The position numbers were made by a program, and so were the translations under genes. A model generated the notes under the pieces. The model saw only the letters and a program-made list of their open reading frames with translations. It did not search any database and was not told the origin of the DNA. Shown here piece after piece: positions 6,869 through 14,328 of a stretch of DNA of 22,593 nucleotides. Origin of the DNA: JAKFWF01 sp031401535 (GTDB lineage Bacteria; Pseudomonadota; Alphaproteobacteria; Rhizobiales; Hyphomicrobiaceae); contig JANNRP010000374.1 of NCBI GenBank assembly GCA_031401535.1, forward strand, positions 1-22,593. The letters are read 5' to 3'. The first letter of the stretch is position 1. Each line of letters begins with the position of its first letter.

Positions 6869-7864
6869 ATGCTCAATCGTCCTCTGTCTCGCATGACCGC
6901 CGTCGTGGTTGCGCTGCCGCTGTTGATCGCGACGGTGATGCCGACCGTCGCACAGGATCGGCTGCCGTGGGAACGCACTCAACCAGCCCCGCAGCCGTCC
7001 GTCGGGGAGGCAGAGCCCTATCGCCCCAACGGTGCCCCCCGTACCGATGGCTATGCAGTGCCACGTGGCGACGCCGACCAGGGGTTTGATTCGCGCCGGT
7101 ATCGCGCTCAGGGTCAGGCTGGCCAAGGTTATGAAGGCCAAGGCTATCAAGGCCCCAGCAATAGCCAGCGATCCAGCGACGCGTATCGGCCGTCGGCACC
7201 AACCGGTGGTGCGTATGGACAGGCGAGCGGCGACGTTTATCGGCCACCGGCAACGTCAGGTGCCTATGGCGAACCTTATCCTGCTGGCCGCGAACCCTAT
7301 GAGCGCGAATACGGCAGTGCTGGAGCCGCGCCGCCCTATGCAAACGGACCACGCCGGGAGGATGAAGGGCCGGCCAACGGCGGCTACTACTCCCAGAACG
7401 AAATTAGCGCCGCTGGCCATGGCTTCTTCGGTTCGGTCAGCCGCGGCCTCGCGAGTGTCATTGAATACACGTACCAAAAGGCCGGTCGACCGAACGGTTA
7501 CATTCTAGGTGAAGACGCCGGCGGTGCGTTCATTGCGGGACTGCGCTATGGTGAGGGCCGCCTCTACACGAAGGATGCTGGCACGCATAAAGTTTACTGG
7601 CAGGGCCCGTCGTTGGGTTATGATATTGGCGCCGAGGGTTCCAAGACGATGGTGCTGGTATACAACCTCCGGGATCCTTCGGATCTCTACCATCGGTTTG
7701 GCGGCGTCCAGGGCACAGCCTATCTCATCGGTGGCGTCAGCGTTCAGTTTCAGAAGTACGGGGATGTGATATTAGCGCCAATTCGTTCGGGAGTTGGCTT
7801 GAGACTAGGTGCCAACGTCGGTTATTTGAAGTATACGCGTTCACCGACGTGGAATCCGTTCTGA
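6869..7864 (+). CDS. eipA: EipA-like periplasmic envelope protein (DUF1134)
   Basis: A 331-residue exported protein. The ATG at 6869 is preferred over an in-frame upstream ATG at 6815, because it places the signal peptide first (hydrophobic core 10-25, cleavage near VAQ-D at 29-30). Residues 30-172 are a Gly/Tyr/Pro-rich low-complexity linker with repeats such as GQGYEGQGYQG and VYRPPATSGAYG. Residues 175-331 are the conserved DUF1134 domain: QNEISAAGHGFFGSVSRGLA, KAGRPNGYILGEDAGGAF, GLRYGEGRLYTK, YWQGPSLGYD and the terminal NVGYLKYTRSPTWNPF. In Brucella, EipA is periplasmic, supports envelope stress resistance and is under CtrA control. Closeness to chpT fits that link. No CtrA box was found in the 105 bp upstream. 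The long linker is likely variable between species. Confidence 0.9.
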   Translation: MLNRPLSRMTAVVVALPLLIATVMPTVAQDRLPWERTQPAPQPSVGEAEPYRPNGAPRTDGYAVPRGDADQGFDSRRYRAQGQAGQGYEGQGYQGPSNSQRSSDAYRPSAPTGGAYGQASGDVYRPPATSGAYGEPYPAGREPYEREYGSAGAAPPYANGPRREDEGPANGGYYSQNEISAAGHGFFGSVSRGLASVIEYTYQKAGRPNGYILGEDAGGAFIAGLRYGEGRLYTKDAGTHKVYWQGPSLGYDIGAEGSKTMVLVYNLRDPSDLYHRFGGVQGTAYLIGGVSVQFQKYGDVILAPIRSGVGLRLGANVGYLKYTRSPTWNPF

Positions 7865-7935
7865 TCCCAAGTTCCTGATTTTGGTACTGGTGGGGCGCGC
7901 AGGGCCAGGCATTCCAGGATGGTGATTCGCCGTAT

Positions 7936-9486
7936 TTGTCGGCGCATGCAAACGGGCACGAGCCGGGACACGACCACTTGATCGCCATTCAGACCTTCAT
8001 GCTCGTGGCGCTGGGCTTTCTGCTGGCAGGGTTTTTCGTCGTACTGTTGACCCCGGCATATCGGGCACGGATTTCTCGCATTACCAGCGATCGGATTCGC
8101 GCCTCGCTGCCGATTACCGAACAGGAACTTACCGCCGACAGGGACCGTATGCGCGCCGACAATGCGATTCGGGTGCATCGGCTCGAGCACCAGCTTGAGC
8201 AACTCAAGTTCAGCGCTGCCCGTCAAGCCGTCGAGGTCAATCGCCGTGACGGGATCATCAATACGCGGACCAGTGAGATTGATACGCTGCGAGGTGATCT
8301 GGATGGCGCTCGCAATGCACGAAGTGTGCTCGAACATACCATCGCTGACCGACTGCCAAAGGTCGAACAACGGCTGATAGAAGCAAAGAAGCTTTTGTTC
8401 CAGCGCGATCGGGAGATTGCCAATCTGACGTCGGAAGCGGGCAAGACCCACCGTGCGCTTGCCGAGGCTGTTCAAATCAACGCTCAGCATCGAGCCGAAA
8501 TATCCCGTTTGAGTATGATTGCGGAAACGCGCGCAGCCCAGAATCGTGACGCCTTGAGCGATCCGACGTTCGATGCGGAAATTGCCTTGCGTTCGGAAAT
8601 TGGTGCACTGCGCGAACGTGGTCGCGAGCAGGCCGCTTTGATCGCGCAACTGCAGTCAGGAGATCGAGCGACTGATGGAGCCGCACCGATCCCCATCCGT
8701 CCGCTGTTTGAGGTCGCAAAATCCGCGATGAACGGTGCTCTATCCGGCTTTGATGCGGACCAGGTGCCAATCGTGCAAGTGGCGGTGGGTCAGCCAGGTG
8801 GTCATGAAATTGAGCGGTTGAAGCGTGAACTCGAGTTGGCTGAAGTCGCGTTGTTGGGGCTGAAAAGCACTGCCAAGGCAGACGAAGCCGGTCATTTTCA
8901 ACTTGAAGCTGAACTGCGCCTGCGTAGTCAAAAGATCGAGGATCAGGCCAACGAAATTGCCCGTCTGTCGGCGGCACTCGACACCATCAAGCCAACGGCG
9001 AATGGGGAGCAGTCCGTTTCGCTCAAAGAGAGCAAGATTGCCATGAAGTCACGACTGATGGCGCTGCAGGCGCAAACGGATGCGCAAACGGATACCATCA
9101 GTCGCTTGCGTGGAGAATTGGCGGGCTCAAACGAGCGCTTGGCGCGGCAGGCGCAGCATTTCATGGACGAGATGCGCCGCCTCGGCGCTGGAACGCTGCC
9201 GGCGTCCGCTCAGATCCGCAAGCAGCAATCGGTCAACATCGCGCGACGAAGCTTGACGGAGCGGATCACCGAAGCGAAGCCCGAGCTCACACGCATTGCC
9301 GCCGCCAGTAACGGGCCGATCGACGGCGAGCCAGATCGGGTGGCACAGTTGGCACGTCGGTCAGATGCGCTGTCAAAAAACCTAGAAAAATCAGTAACAA
9401 ATGGTGCGTCACACGAGACGGCATCAACTAGTGACGGACCCCGCCCGCGGCTGTTGCAACGCATCACGGACTACAACAAGGGCTGA
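7936..9486 (+). CDS. Membrane-anchored coiled-coil protein
   Basis: About 516 residues with no recognised enzyme domain. A short His-rich N-terminus (HANGHEPGHDH) precedes one transmembrane helix, about 18-40 (QTFMLVALGFLLAGFFVVLLTP). Then comes a basic segment and long heptad-rich helical stretches (about 60-240 and 290-420), broken by a Pro-rich linker near 250-290. The tail, about 430-516, is polar. No ATG lies upstream in frame before the TGA at 7876. The TTG at 7936 keeps the whole membrane segment, while the first ATG (7999) would cut it, so TTG is proposed with modest certainty. It lies 71 bp after eipA and may be cotranscribed. By analogy with other single-pass coiled-coil proteins, a role in envelope organisation is possible but unproven. 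Confidence 0.7.
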   Translation: MSAHANGHEPGHDHLIAIQTFMLVALGFLLAGFFVVLLTPAYRARISRITSDRIRASLPITEQELTADRDRMRADNAIRVHRLEHQLEQLKFSAARQAVEVNRRDGIINTRTSEIDTLRGDLDGARNARSVLEHTIADRLPKVEQRLIEAKKLLFQRDREIANLTSEAGKTHRALAEAVQINAQHRAEISRLSMIAETRAAQNRDALSDPTFDAEIALRSEIGALRERGREQAALIAQLQSGDRATDGAAPIPIRPLFEVAKSAMNGALSGFDADQVPIVQVAVGQPGGHEIERLKRELELAEVALLGLKSTAKADEAGHFQLEAELRLRSQKIEDQANEIARLSAALDTIKPTANGEQSVSLKESKIAMKSRLMALQAQTDAQTDTISRLRGELAGSNERLARQAQHFMDEMRRLGAGTLPASAQIRKQQSVNIARRSLTERITEAKPELTRIAAASNGPIDGEPDRVAQLARRSDALSKNLEKSVTNGASHETASTSDGPRPRLLQRITDYNKG

Positions 9487-9509
9487 GTATATTTCAGCCG
9501 GTGAGGCAG

Positions 9510-10391
9510 ATGTTCTTTGACGGCTTTGAACTCCAAACGGTGCATGTAACGGGCGGCGCCTTGCGGTTACGTCGTGGCGGCTCAGGGCCAGCGCTGCTGC
9601 TTTTGCATGGCAATCCGCAAACGCACGCTATGTGGCATGCCGTGGCCCCCGCGCTCGCACGGCAATATACGGTCATCTGCCCCGATTTGCGGGGCTATGG
9701 TGGGTCGTTCAAGCCACCGGCTAGTGCCGACCACGCGGCATATGCCAAGTCCGCCATGGCGAGCGACGTGGCGGAACTTATGACGCACTTCGGGCATCAA
9801 CCTTTTTGTGTTGCAGCCCATGATCGGGGCGCGCGCGTTGCCCACCGTCTCGCGCTTGATCACCCGCAGCGCGTCCAACGCCTCGCGGTGCTTGATATCG
9901 TGCCGACGCTTGAGCATTTCGAGCGCACGGATATGGCATTTGCCATGGGCTATTATCACTGGTTCTGGCTGGCGCAGCCGCATCCCATTCCGGAAGCGCT
10001 CATCAACGCCGCGCCGGAGACCTGGTTCAAATCACACACGTCGCGTGAGCCAAAGCCTGATGGATTTTTTCATCCGGAGGCGCTTGCCGACTATCTGCAC
10101 TGGGTTCGGATGCCTGACACGATCCGCGGCATGTGCGAGGATTATCGCGCCGCAGCCACCATCGACCTCGTGCACGATCGGGTGGCCCGCGCGTTGGGGC
10201 AGAAGGTATCCTGCCCCGTGCATGTGCTCTGGGGGGCAAAAGGCAAAATTGGTCGTTGGTACGAGCCACTTGCGCTTTGGTCAAAGTATTGCGGCACGAC
10301 CGTCAGCGGTGGGTCATTGCCTACGGGACATTACCTGGCCGAAGAAGCGCCGGTCGCGGTGACTTCAGAACTCGGACGTTTCTTCGCATGA
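9510..10391 (+). CDS. Fluoroacetate-dehalogenase-like alpha/beta hydrolase
   Basis: A 293-residue alpha/beta hydrolase close in pattern to haloacetate/fluoroacetate dehalogenases. The nucleophile is Asp105 in AHDRGAR, with Arg106 and Arg109 in the places that bind the substrate carboxylate. Asp129 (VLDIVPT) and His274 (PTGHYL) complete the triad. His150-Trp151 (YYHWFWLAQP) and Tyr212 (CEDYRAAATID) match the three residues that hold fluoride in the characterised Burkholderia enzyme. The oxyanion segment is LLHGNPQTHAMW. The start ATG at 9510 gives MFFDGFE, as in the family; a GTG at 9501 would add three residues. The stop of the previous gene sits in a small hairpin (9481-9499). The likely product of fluoroacetate hydrolysis is glycolate. 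Chloroacetate or other esters remain possible substrates. Confidence 0.82.
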   Translation: MFFDGFELQTVHVTGGALRLRRGGSGPALLLLHGNPQTHAMWHAVAPALARQYTVICPDLRGYGGSFKPPASADHAAYAKSAMASDVAELMTHFGHQPFCVAAHDRGARVAHRLALDHPQRVQRLAVLDIVPTLEHFERTDMAFAMGYYHWFWLAQPHPIPEALINAAPETWFKSHTSREPKPDGFFHPEALADYLHWVRMPDTIRGMCEDYRAAATIDLVHDRVARALGQKVSCPVHVLWGAKGKIGRWYEPLALWSKYCGTTVSGGSLPTGHYLAEEAPVAVTSELGRFFA

Positions 10392-10523
10392 GCGTCTTTT
10401 AGCGTCGTCAATGCGACAATCGCTGAACGCCTCTGCACTATTGCATGACGCTGTATTCAGCCACTGTCCTATAAATAGTGCAGGGCCCGCTTCAATGAGG
10501 CTCGACCGGGGAGCAGCACGGCC

Positions 10524-12158
10524 ATGGATAGCTACGACTATATTATCGTTGGCGCGGGCTCGGCCGGCAGTGTCCTGGCCAACCGCCTAAGCGAGGACAC
10601 CAACGCCAGCGTGCTCGTTCTCGAAGCGGGGCCTGTCGATTGGAATCCGTTCATTCATATCCCCGCTGGATTCATCAAGACGTTCCATGATCCCAACGTG
10701 AACTGGCTCTACCAGATGGAGCCGAGCCAGTGGACTGGCGGGCGCAGTATCTTGGCGCCACGTGGTAAGACCTTAGGAGGTTCCAGTTCAATCAACGGCA
10801 ACGTGTACAATCGCGGCCAGCCGATGGATTTTGACACGTGGGCACAGATGGGCAATCGCGGCTGGGGCTATGCTGATCTATTGCCGTATTTTCGGCGCCT
10901 CGAACGTCGCATCGGAGAAGGCGACGACACCTACCGTGGTCGCGATGGTGCGTTGACCGTGACCGACAATGAGTGGAAGCATCCGTTGTGCGAAGCCTTT
11001 ATCGAAGGTGCCGTACAGATGGGGATTCCACGCAACCCCGACTACAACGGTGCGATACAGGAGGGCGTGTCGTACACGCAGCGGACGATTTACAAAGGCC
11101 GCCGGATGAGTGCGGCGCGTGCGTTTTTGCACCCGGCAATGAAACGCCAGAACTTGGCTGTGCTGACCCACGCACACGTCACCGGCTTGAGTTTCGAAGG
11201 CAAGCGCGTCGTCGGTGTTCGCTATAACAAGGGTGGCAAACGCGGCAGGCCAACTGAAGCGCGGGCTGAGCGGGAAGTGATCCTGGCAGGCGGCTCCTTC
11301 AATTCACCGCAACTGCTGCAATTGGCTGGTATCGGACCGGCCGGTTTGCTGCAATCGCATGGCATTGAGGTAAGGCACGCCGTTGCAGGTGTTGGCGAGA
11401 ACCTGCGCGATCACTATGCACCCCGCTTCGTTGCACGCGTAAAGAACATCGACACCATCAACGAGCGTGCGCGCGGCCTCAAGCTCGGCGCTGAAATCGC
11501 CAACTGGATGCTGCGGCGCAAGGGGATTCTGGGACTGGTGCCGACGCTGGTGTACGCCTTTTGGCGGTCCGAGCCGAATGTTGCAACGTCTGATCTGCAG
11601 CTGACGTTTACACCTGCAAGCTACAAGGAGGGGGTGCAAGGTCAACTCGAAGACGAGCCGGGCATGACCGTTGCCTCCTGGCAGCAGCGGCCCGACAGTC
11701 GCGGATACGTCCGCGTGCGCTCAGCCGATCCTTTCGAAGCCCCGCTCATCCAGCCGAATTATCTGGCTGAGGAGAGCGACCGGCGGGTGCTGCTCGCCGG
11801 CATGAAACTGGCCCGTCGACTGTTGGCCTCGAAGCCACTGGAACCCTATTACGATCATGAAGATTTTCCCGGCCGCGATGTTCAAAGCGACGATGAATTG
11901 TTGGGCGCAGCCAAGGCACGCGGCACGTCGACATTCCATCCCGCTGGCACCTGTCGCATGGGGCCCGCAACCGACCCAATGGCCGTTGTCGACGACCAAT
12001 TGCGCGTCCGAGGCATCGAAGGGTTGCGCGTCGTCGATGCGTCGGTGATGCCGACGATGCTGTCGGCCAATCTCAATGCGGCGACCATGGCCTTGGCCGA
12101 TAAGGCATCAGACATGATCCGCGGACGTACGGCACCGGAGCCAGCCGTGTTGGTCTGA
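10524..12158 (+). CDS. GMC family FAD-dependent oxidoreductase (choline/alcohol dehydrogenase type)
   Basis: A 544-residue GMC flavoprotein. The FAD-binding GAGSAG is at 10-15 and LVLEAG at 31-36. GMC signature 1 (APRGKTLGGSSSINGNVYNRG) covers about 78-98 and signature 2 (GSFNSPQLLQLAGIGP) is 257-272. The catalytic histidine is His472 in TFHPAGTCRMG, and the second conserved position is Asn516 in LSANLNAATM. There is no signal peptide, so it is likely cytoplasmic or membrane-associated. The family oxidises alcohols such as choline, polyethylene glycol or aliphatic alcohols; the substrate is not evident. The start follows GGGGAG by about 10 nt. It is 132 bp downstream of the dehalogenase-like gene, which may suggest linked substrate use, but the spacing leaves room for its own promoter. 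Confidence 0.9.
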   Translation: MDSYDYIIVGAGSAGSVLANRLSEDTNASVLVLEAGPVDWNPFIHIPAGFIKTFHDPNVNWLYQMEPSQWTGGRSILAPRGKTLGGSSSINGNVYNRGQPMDFDTWAQMGNRGWGYADLLPYFRRLERRIGEGDDTYRGRDGALTVTDNEWKHPLCEAFIEGAVQMGIPRNPDYNGAIQEGVSYTQRTIYKGRRMSAARAFLHPAMKRQNLAVLTHAHVTGLSFEGKRVVGVRYNKGGKRGRPTEARAEREVILAGGSFNSPQLLQLAGIGPAGLLQSHGIEVRHAVAGVGENLRDHYAPRFVARVKNIDTINERARGLKLGAEIANWMLRRKGILGLVPTLVYAFWRSEPNVATSDLQLTFTPASYKEGVQGQLEDEPGMTVASWQQRPDSRGYVRVRSADPFEAPLIQPNYLAEESDRRVLLAGMKLARRLLASKPLEPYYDHEDFPGRDVQSDDELLGAAKARGTSTFHPAGTCRMGPATDPMAVVDDQLRVRGIEGLRVVDASVMPTMLSANLNAATMALADKASDMIRGRTAPEPAVLV

Positions 12159-12271
12159 GCAGTTCTGCCGGTCTGGCCACGTACCAACCCTTGGATAGTG
12201 CGCGTTCCAGGGCGCGTGCTTGTCTGCGCGTCCAAGCAAAATCATCCTTTTTCAGAACGTTACGAAATGTG

Positions 12272-12288
12272 CGGTTCTGGATGAACCG
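12272..12288. promoter_or_regulatory. CGGTTC/GAACCG inverted repeat upstream of the first Asn/Gly-repeat gene
   Basis: CGGTTC (12272-12277), TGGAT, GAACCG (12283-12288) is a perfect 6-bp dyad. A further GAAC lies at 12255-12258, so that CAGAAC (12253-12258) also mirrors GTTCTG (12274-12279). The GAACCG arm begins the 58-bp element shared with the next gene, where a second GAACC occurs nearby (12808-12812 and 12816-12820). A regulator site is plausible but the regulator is unknown. Confidence 0.35.
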
Positions 12289-12340
12289 ATTGTTATCTAG
12301 CCGCGACTACCTGTGCAGAGGCGCTTGAGACGAGAGCCTC
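12283..12340 (+). promoter_or_regulatory. Shared 58-bp upstream element, copy 1
   Basis: This stretch aligns without gaps to 12816-12873. The last 40 bp (12301-12340, starting CCGCGACTACC) are identical at 34 of 40 positions, and the first six bases (GAACCG) are identical; the 12 bases between match at only four. Bases 12318-12340 can form a hairpin (GAG, a two-base bulge, GCTT, 7-nt loop, GAGC, CTC). It ends 39 nt upstream of the 12380 start codon, so it may be part of the promoter or of the 5' leader RNA. Confidence 0.6.
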
Positions 12341-12379
12341 ACAAACCCAGAGAAACTCATTTCTTCACAGGAGACTGTC

Positions 12380-12679
12380 ATGTCCAAGAAGTTCATCCTC
12401 GCCGCCATCGCCGCCACTTTCGCCCTCACCACCATGCAGGCCCCTTCCTTTGCCAAGGGCGGCAAGCATCATGGCTCGACCTTTAATGCCAACGGCGGCA
12501 ACGGCGGAAATAACAACAGCGGAAATCGTAGTGGCAACGGCGGCAACGGCGGCACCATCAAGAAAGCCGGACAAGCACCGAAGGGTACGACGGCCAATGC
12601 CAACGGCGGCAACGGCGGTAACAACAACAGCGGCAACCGCAGCGGCAACGGCGGCGCAGGCGGCAGCATCTCCTTCTAA
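12380..12679 (+). CDS. Exported Asn/Gly-triplet-repeat protein, 99 aa
   Basis: Function not recognised. Residues 1-25 are a Sec signal peptide (MSKKFILAAIAATFALTTM, cleavage near SFA-K). The mature part, about 74 residues, consists of two copies of an Asn/Gly-rich unit, NANGGNGGNNNSGNRSGNGG (about 36-55 and 73-92). They are joined by the basic linker GTIKKAGQAPKGTTA, and the protein ends in NGGAGGSISF. The unit reads as triplets of the NGG type with no hydrophobic core, resembling sequences that adopt polyglycine-II bundles; that fold is only a hypothesis. At DNA level the copies differ almost only at synonymous sites. CAGGAG sits upstream of the start and a strong terminator follows, so it is probably monocistronic. 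It is a paralog of the 14329-14640 gene. Confidence 0.82.
   Translation: MSKKFILAAIAATFALTTMQAPSFAKGGKHHGSTFNANGGNGGNNNSGNRSGNGGNGGTIKKAGQAPKGTTANANGGNGGNNNSGNRSGNGGAGGSISF
12485..12664 (+). repeat. Two 69-bp tandem repeat units within the 99-aa gene
   Basis: Copy 1 is 12485-12553 and copy 2 is 12596-12664, with a period of 111 bp (37 codons). Both start AATGCCAACGGCGGCAACGG. Across the first 20 codons the differences are third-base changes that leave the protein unaltered (for example AAT/AAC, CGT/CGC, AGT/AGC). The only replacement is Asn to Ala near the end of the unit. Confidence 0.85.
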
Positions 12680-12711
12680 GACCTGACCGGTTCAACGACG
12701 TGCTTGCTCAA

Positions 12712-12738
12712 CCCCTCGGCCTCGGCCGAGGGGTTTTT
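12712..12738 (+). terminator. Intrinsic terminator
   Basis: CCCCTCGGC and GCCGAGGGG form a 9-bp, G/C-rich stem (12712-12720 with 12725-12733) with a 4-nt loop, followed directly by five Ts (12734-12738). It lies 33 nt after the stop of the 99-aa repeat protein and separates it from the next repeat gene. Confidence 0.9.
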
Positions 12739-12815
12739 GCATCGTGCGGCAGCGCTCGAAGCAGCAAGACAACGGCGGTACGGGCACTTTTCTGAATAAA
12801 TTTTCATGAACCACT

Positions 12816-12873
12816 GAACCGTCTCGGATGTCACCGCGACTACCACTGCAGAGGCGCTCGAAACGGGAGCTTC
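12816..12873 (+). promoter_or_regulatory. Shared 58-bp upstream element, copy 2
   Basis: Second copy of the element at 12283-12340, located after the terminator of the previous gene and 75 nt before the 12949 start codon. The 12851-12873 part keeps the hairpin. Relative to copy 1, one stem change turns a G-T wobble into a G-C pair and another turns a G-C pair into a G-T wobble. The two other changes in this part fall in the loop. Both copies precede genes for Asn/Gly-repeat proteins, so common control is likely. Confidence 0.6.
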
Positions 12874-12948
12874 TGACGAGTGAGACCTCAGAGCTTCAAC
12901 CCAAACCCATTCGGCTGATCGAGCCAACCAGACATTAGGGAGCGTGAC

Positions 12949-14235
12949 ATGACCAACAAAATCGCAATCGTAGTCGGATCCAGCCTCTGCACTCTTATAC
13001 TCATGCAAGGTATTGCCGACGCCAAAGGTGCAGGCGGAAACGGCGGATCGAGCGCACAGCGCAGCAGCTACAGCGCACCGTCACGCACAACCGAAGTCAA
13101 GAAAGCCGAACCCCGGATTGAACGCCGCGAAGTCAAGGTCGCCAAGATTGAGGTCAAACGCGTGCCCCCTGTTGACCAGCGTGTTGTTCTCAAGCCTTCG
13201 ACCAAAATCCTGGAAACCACTACGTCACGCGCCACCAAGGTTGTGCTCAATCCACAGCCGCTGCCACCCAAGACAGGGATGCCCCTTACGACCAAAGTGC
13301 TCGTGGCAACAGCGACGGTTAGTGCCGGGCACATCATGGCAACGAAGCTGATGGCGCCTCGGTTTACCGTCAACGCACCAATGGCTGACCGGCATAAAAA
13401 TATCTCAACATCGGCCATGGGAAAATTCGTTGCGGCGAACGCAGTGCAGCGCAACGTCAAGACCTTTTCGCCAACTGACGGTGTCAGGCATAAGGCTGCC
13501 GTGAAGCAAGCCACCGTCCTGATCAAGGATCCGACGAAAGGTTATCAGGTCGCGACATATGGCGATAAGGCAAAGCCGGGGCAACCGGGTAAGCCGGCCC
13601 CCCAGGGTGACAACAGCACGATCATCATCAACGAGAACAACAAGACCATCTATGTGCCGGCTTCTACGGTGAGCGGTCCGGATCGTCGCACAATCATCGT
13701 CAACTGCAATAACTGCAAAGTCGTTATCGTTGGCAACACATCGATCAACGGTGCTCCGGTCGTCGATCAACGCAATATCGTCGTCAACGGCAGTCACGAT
13801 AAGATCGTGCTGCAAGGCGACAAGGCCAATGGCGGAGCCGGTCAAGCCGGTGGTTCGGTTATCGATGACCGGCACGTGACGGTCAATGGCGATAAGAACA
13901 AGATCAAGCTCGAAGGCGACAGCGTCAATGGTGGCAACGGCGCCAACAGCAGCACCGGTCGTGGTCAAGATGGTGGTAACGGCGGCAGGGTTGTCGACAC
14001 TCGTACGGTCGATATCACCTCGAGCGGCGATAAGAACAAAGTGTCGATGGGCGGGGACAGTGCCAACGGCGGTAACGGTGGCAACGGCAAGTCCAACGGC
14101 GGCAACGGCGGAACTGGCGGCGGCGTCATCGATCAGCGCGACGTCAACGATCAGGGCGATCATAACAAAGTCGACACCAGTCGCACCGACACGGCGAACG
14201 GCGGCAACGGCGGCAGTGCTCAACCCACCCTCTAA
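12949..14235 (+). CDS. Large exported protein with NGG-repeat C-terminal half, 428 aa
   Basis: Function not recognised. A signal peptide covers about 1-25 (NKIAIVVGSSLCTLILMQGIADA-K). Residues 26-220 are basic and Val/Lys/Pro-rich, probably poorly ordered, with VDQRVVLKP (75-83) and VVLNPQPLPPK (98-108). From about 222 to the end there are five or six repeats of a unit that reads roughly V[IV]D-x-R-x-V-x-V-x-G-[DS]-[KH]-[ND]-K-[IV]-x-x-x-GD-x-[AV]NGGNG. Units start near 241, 271, 304, 348 and 393. The polar alternating parts look like beta-strands and alternate with NGGNGG glycine-rich loops. A beta-solenoid or fibre-forming surface protein is possible but not shown. The start follows GGGAG. 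Probable cotranscription with the 14329 gene, 93 bp downstream. Confidence 0.8.
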   Translation: MTNKIAIVVGSSLCTLILMQGIADAKGAGGNGGSSAQRSSYSAPSRTTEVKKAEPRIERREVKVAKIEVKRVPPVDQRVVLKPSTKILETTTSRATKVVLNPQPLPPKTGMPLTTKVLVATATVSAGHIMATKLMAPRFTVNAPMADRHKNISTSAMGKFVAANAVQRNVKTFSPTDGVRHKAAVKQATVLIKDPTKGYQVATYGDKAKPGQPGKPAPQGDNSTIIINENNKTIYVPASTVSGPDRRTIIVNCNNCKVVIVGNTSINGAPVVDQRNIVVNGSHDKIVLQGDKANGGAGQAGGSVIDDRHVTVNGDKNKIKLEGDSVNGGNGANSSTGRGQDGGNGGRVVDTRTVDITSSGDKNKVSMGGDSANGGNGGNGKSNGGNGGTGGGVIDQRDVNDQGDHNKVDTSRTDTANGGNGGSAQPTL

Positions 14236-14259
14236 TACGAATGATCGAGCAAATGAAAT

Positions 14260-14291
14260 GCCGCCCCTCGGATTGGATCCGAGCGGGCGGC
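14260..14291 (+). other. Long intergenic hairpin between the two repeat genes
   Basis: GCCGCCC-CTCGGAT (14260-14273) pairs with ATCCGAG-C-GGGCGGC (14277-14291). This gives 14 pairs with one bulged C and a 3-nt loop. No T-run follows, so it is not a typical terminator. It lies 24 nt after the 428-aa gene and 37 nt before the next start. It may protect the upstream message or set the ratio of the two products. Confidence 0.6.
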
Positions 14292-14328
14292 AAAGCCACC
14301 GGAAGACCCCAACCATCAGGAGGTTGTC

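Noticed and set aside
10441..10476. TTGCAT and TATAAA as a promoter for the GMC oxidoreductase
   Set aside because: The hexamers are about 23 bp apart, too far for a sigma-70 promoter.
12485..12664. Regular repeats suggesting a CRISPR array
   Set aside because: The repeats are in frame within a coding gene, only two units exist, and the spacer is a coding linker.
12469..12669. Pro/Leu-rich antisense frames (PPLPPL repeats) in the small repeat genes
   Set aside because: These are mirror images of the GGC/AAC codons of the NGG repeats; the same pattern appears at 14334-14630. Synonymous differences between units support the plus-strand frame.
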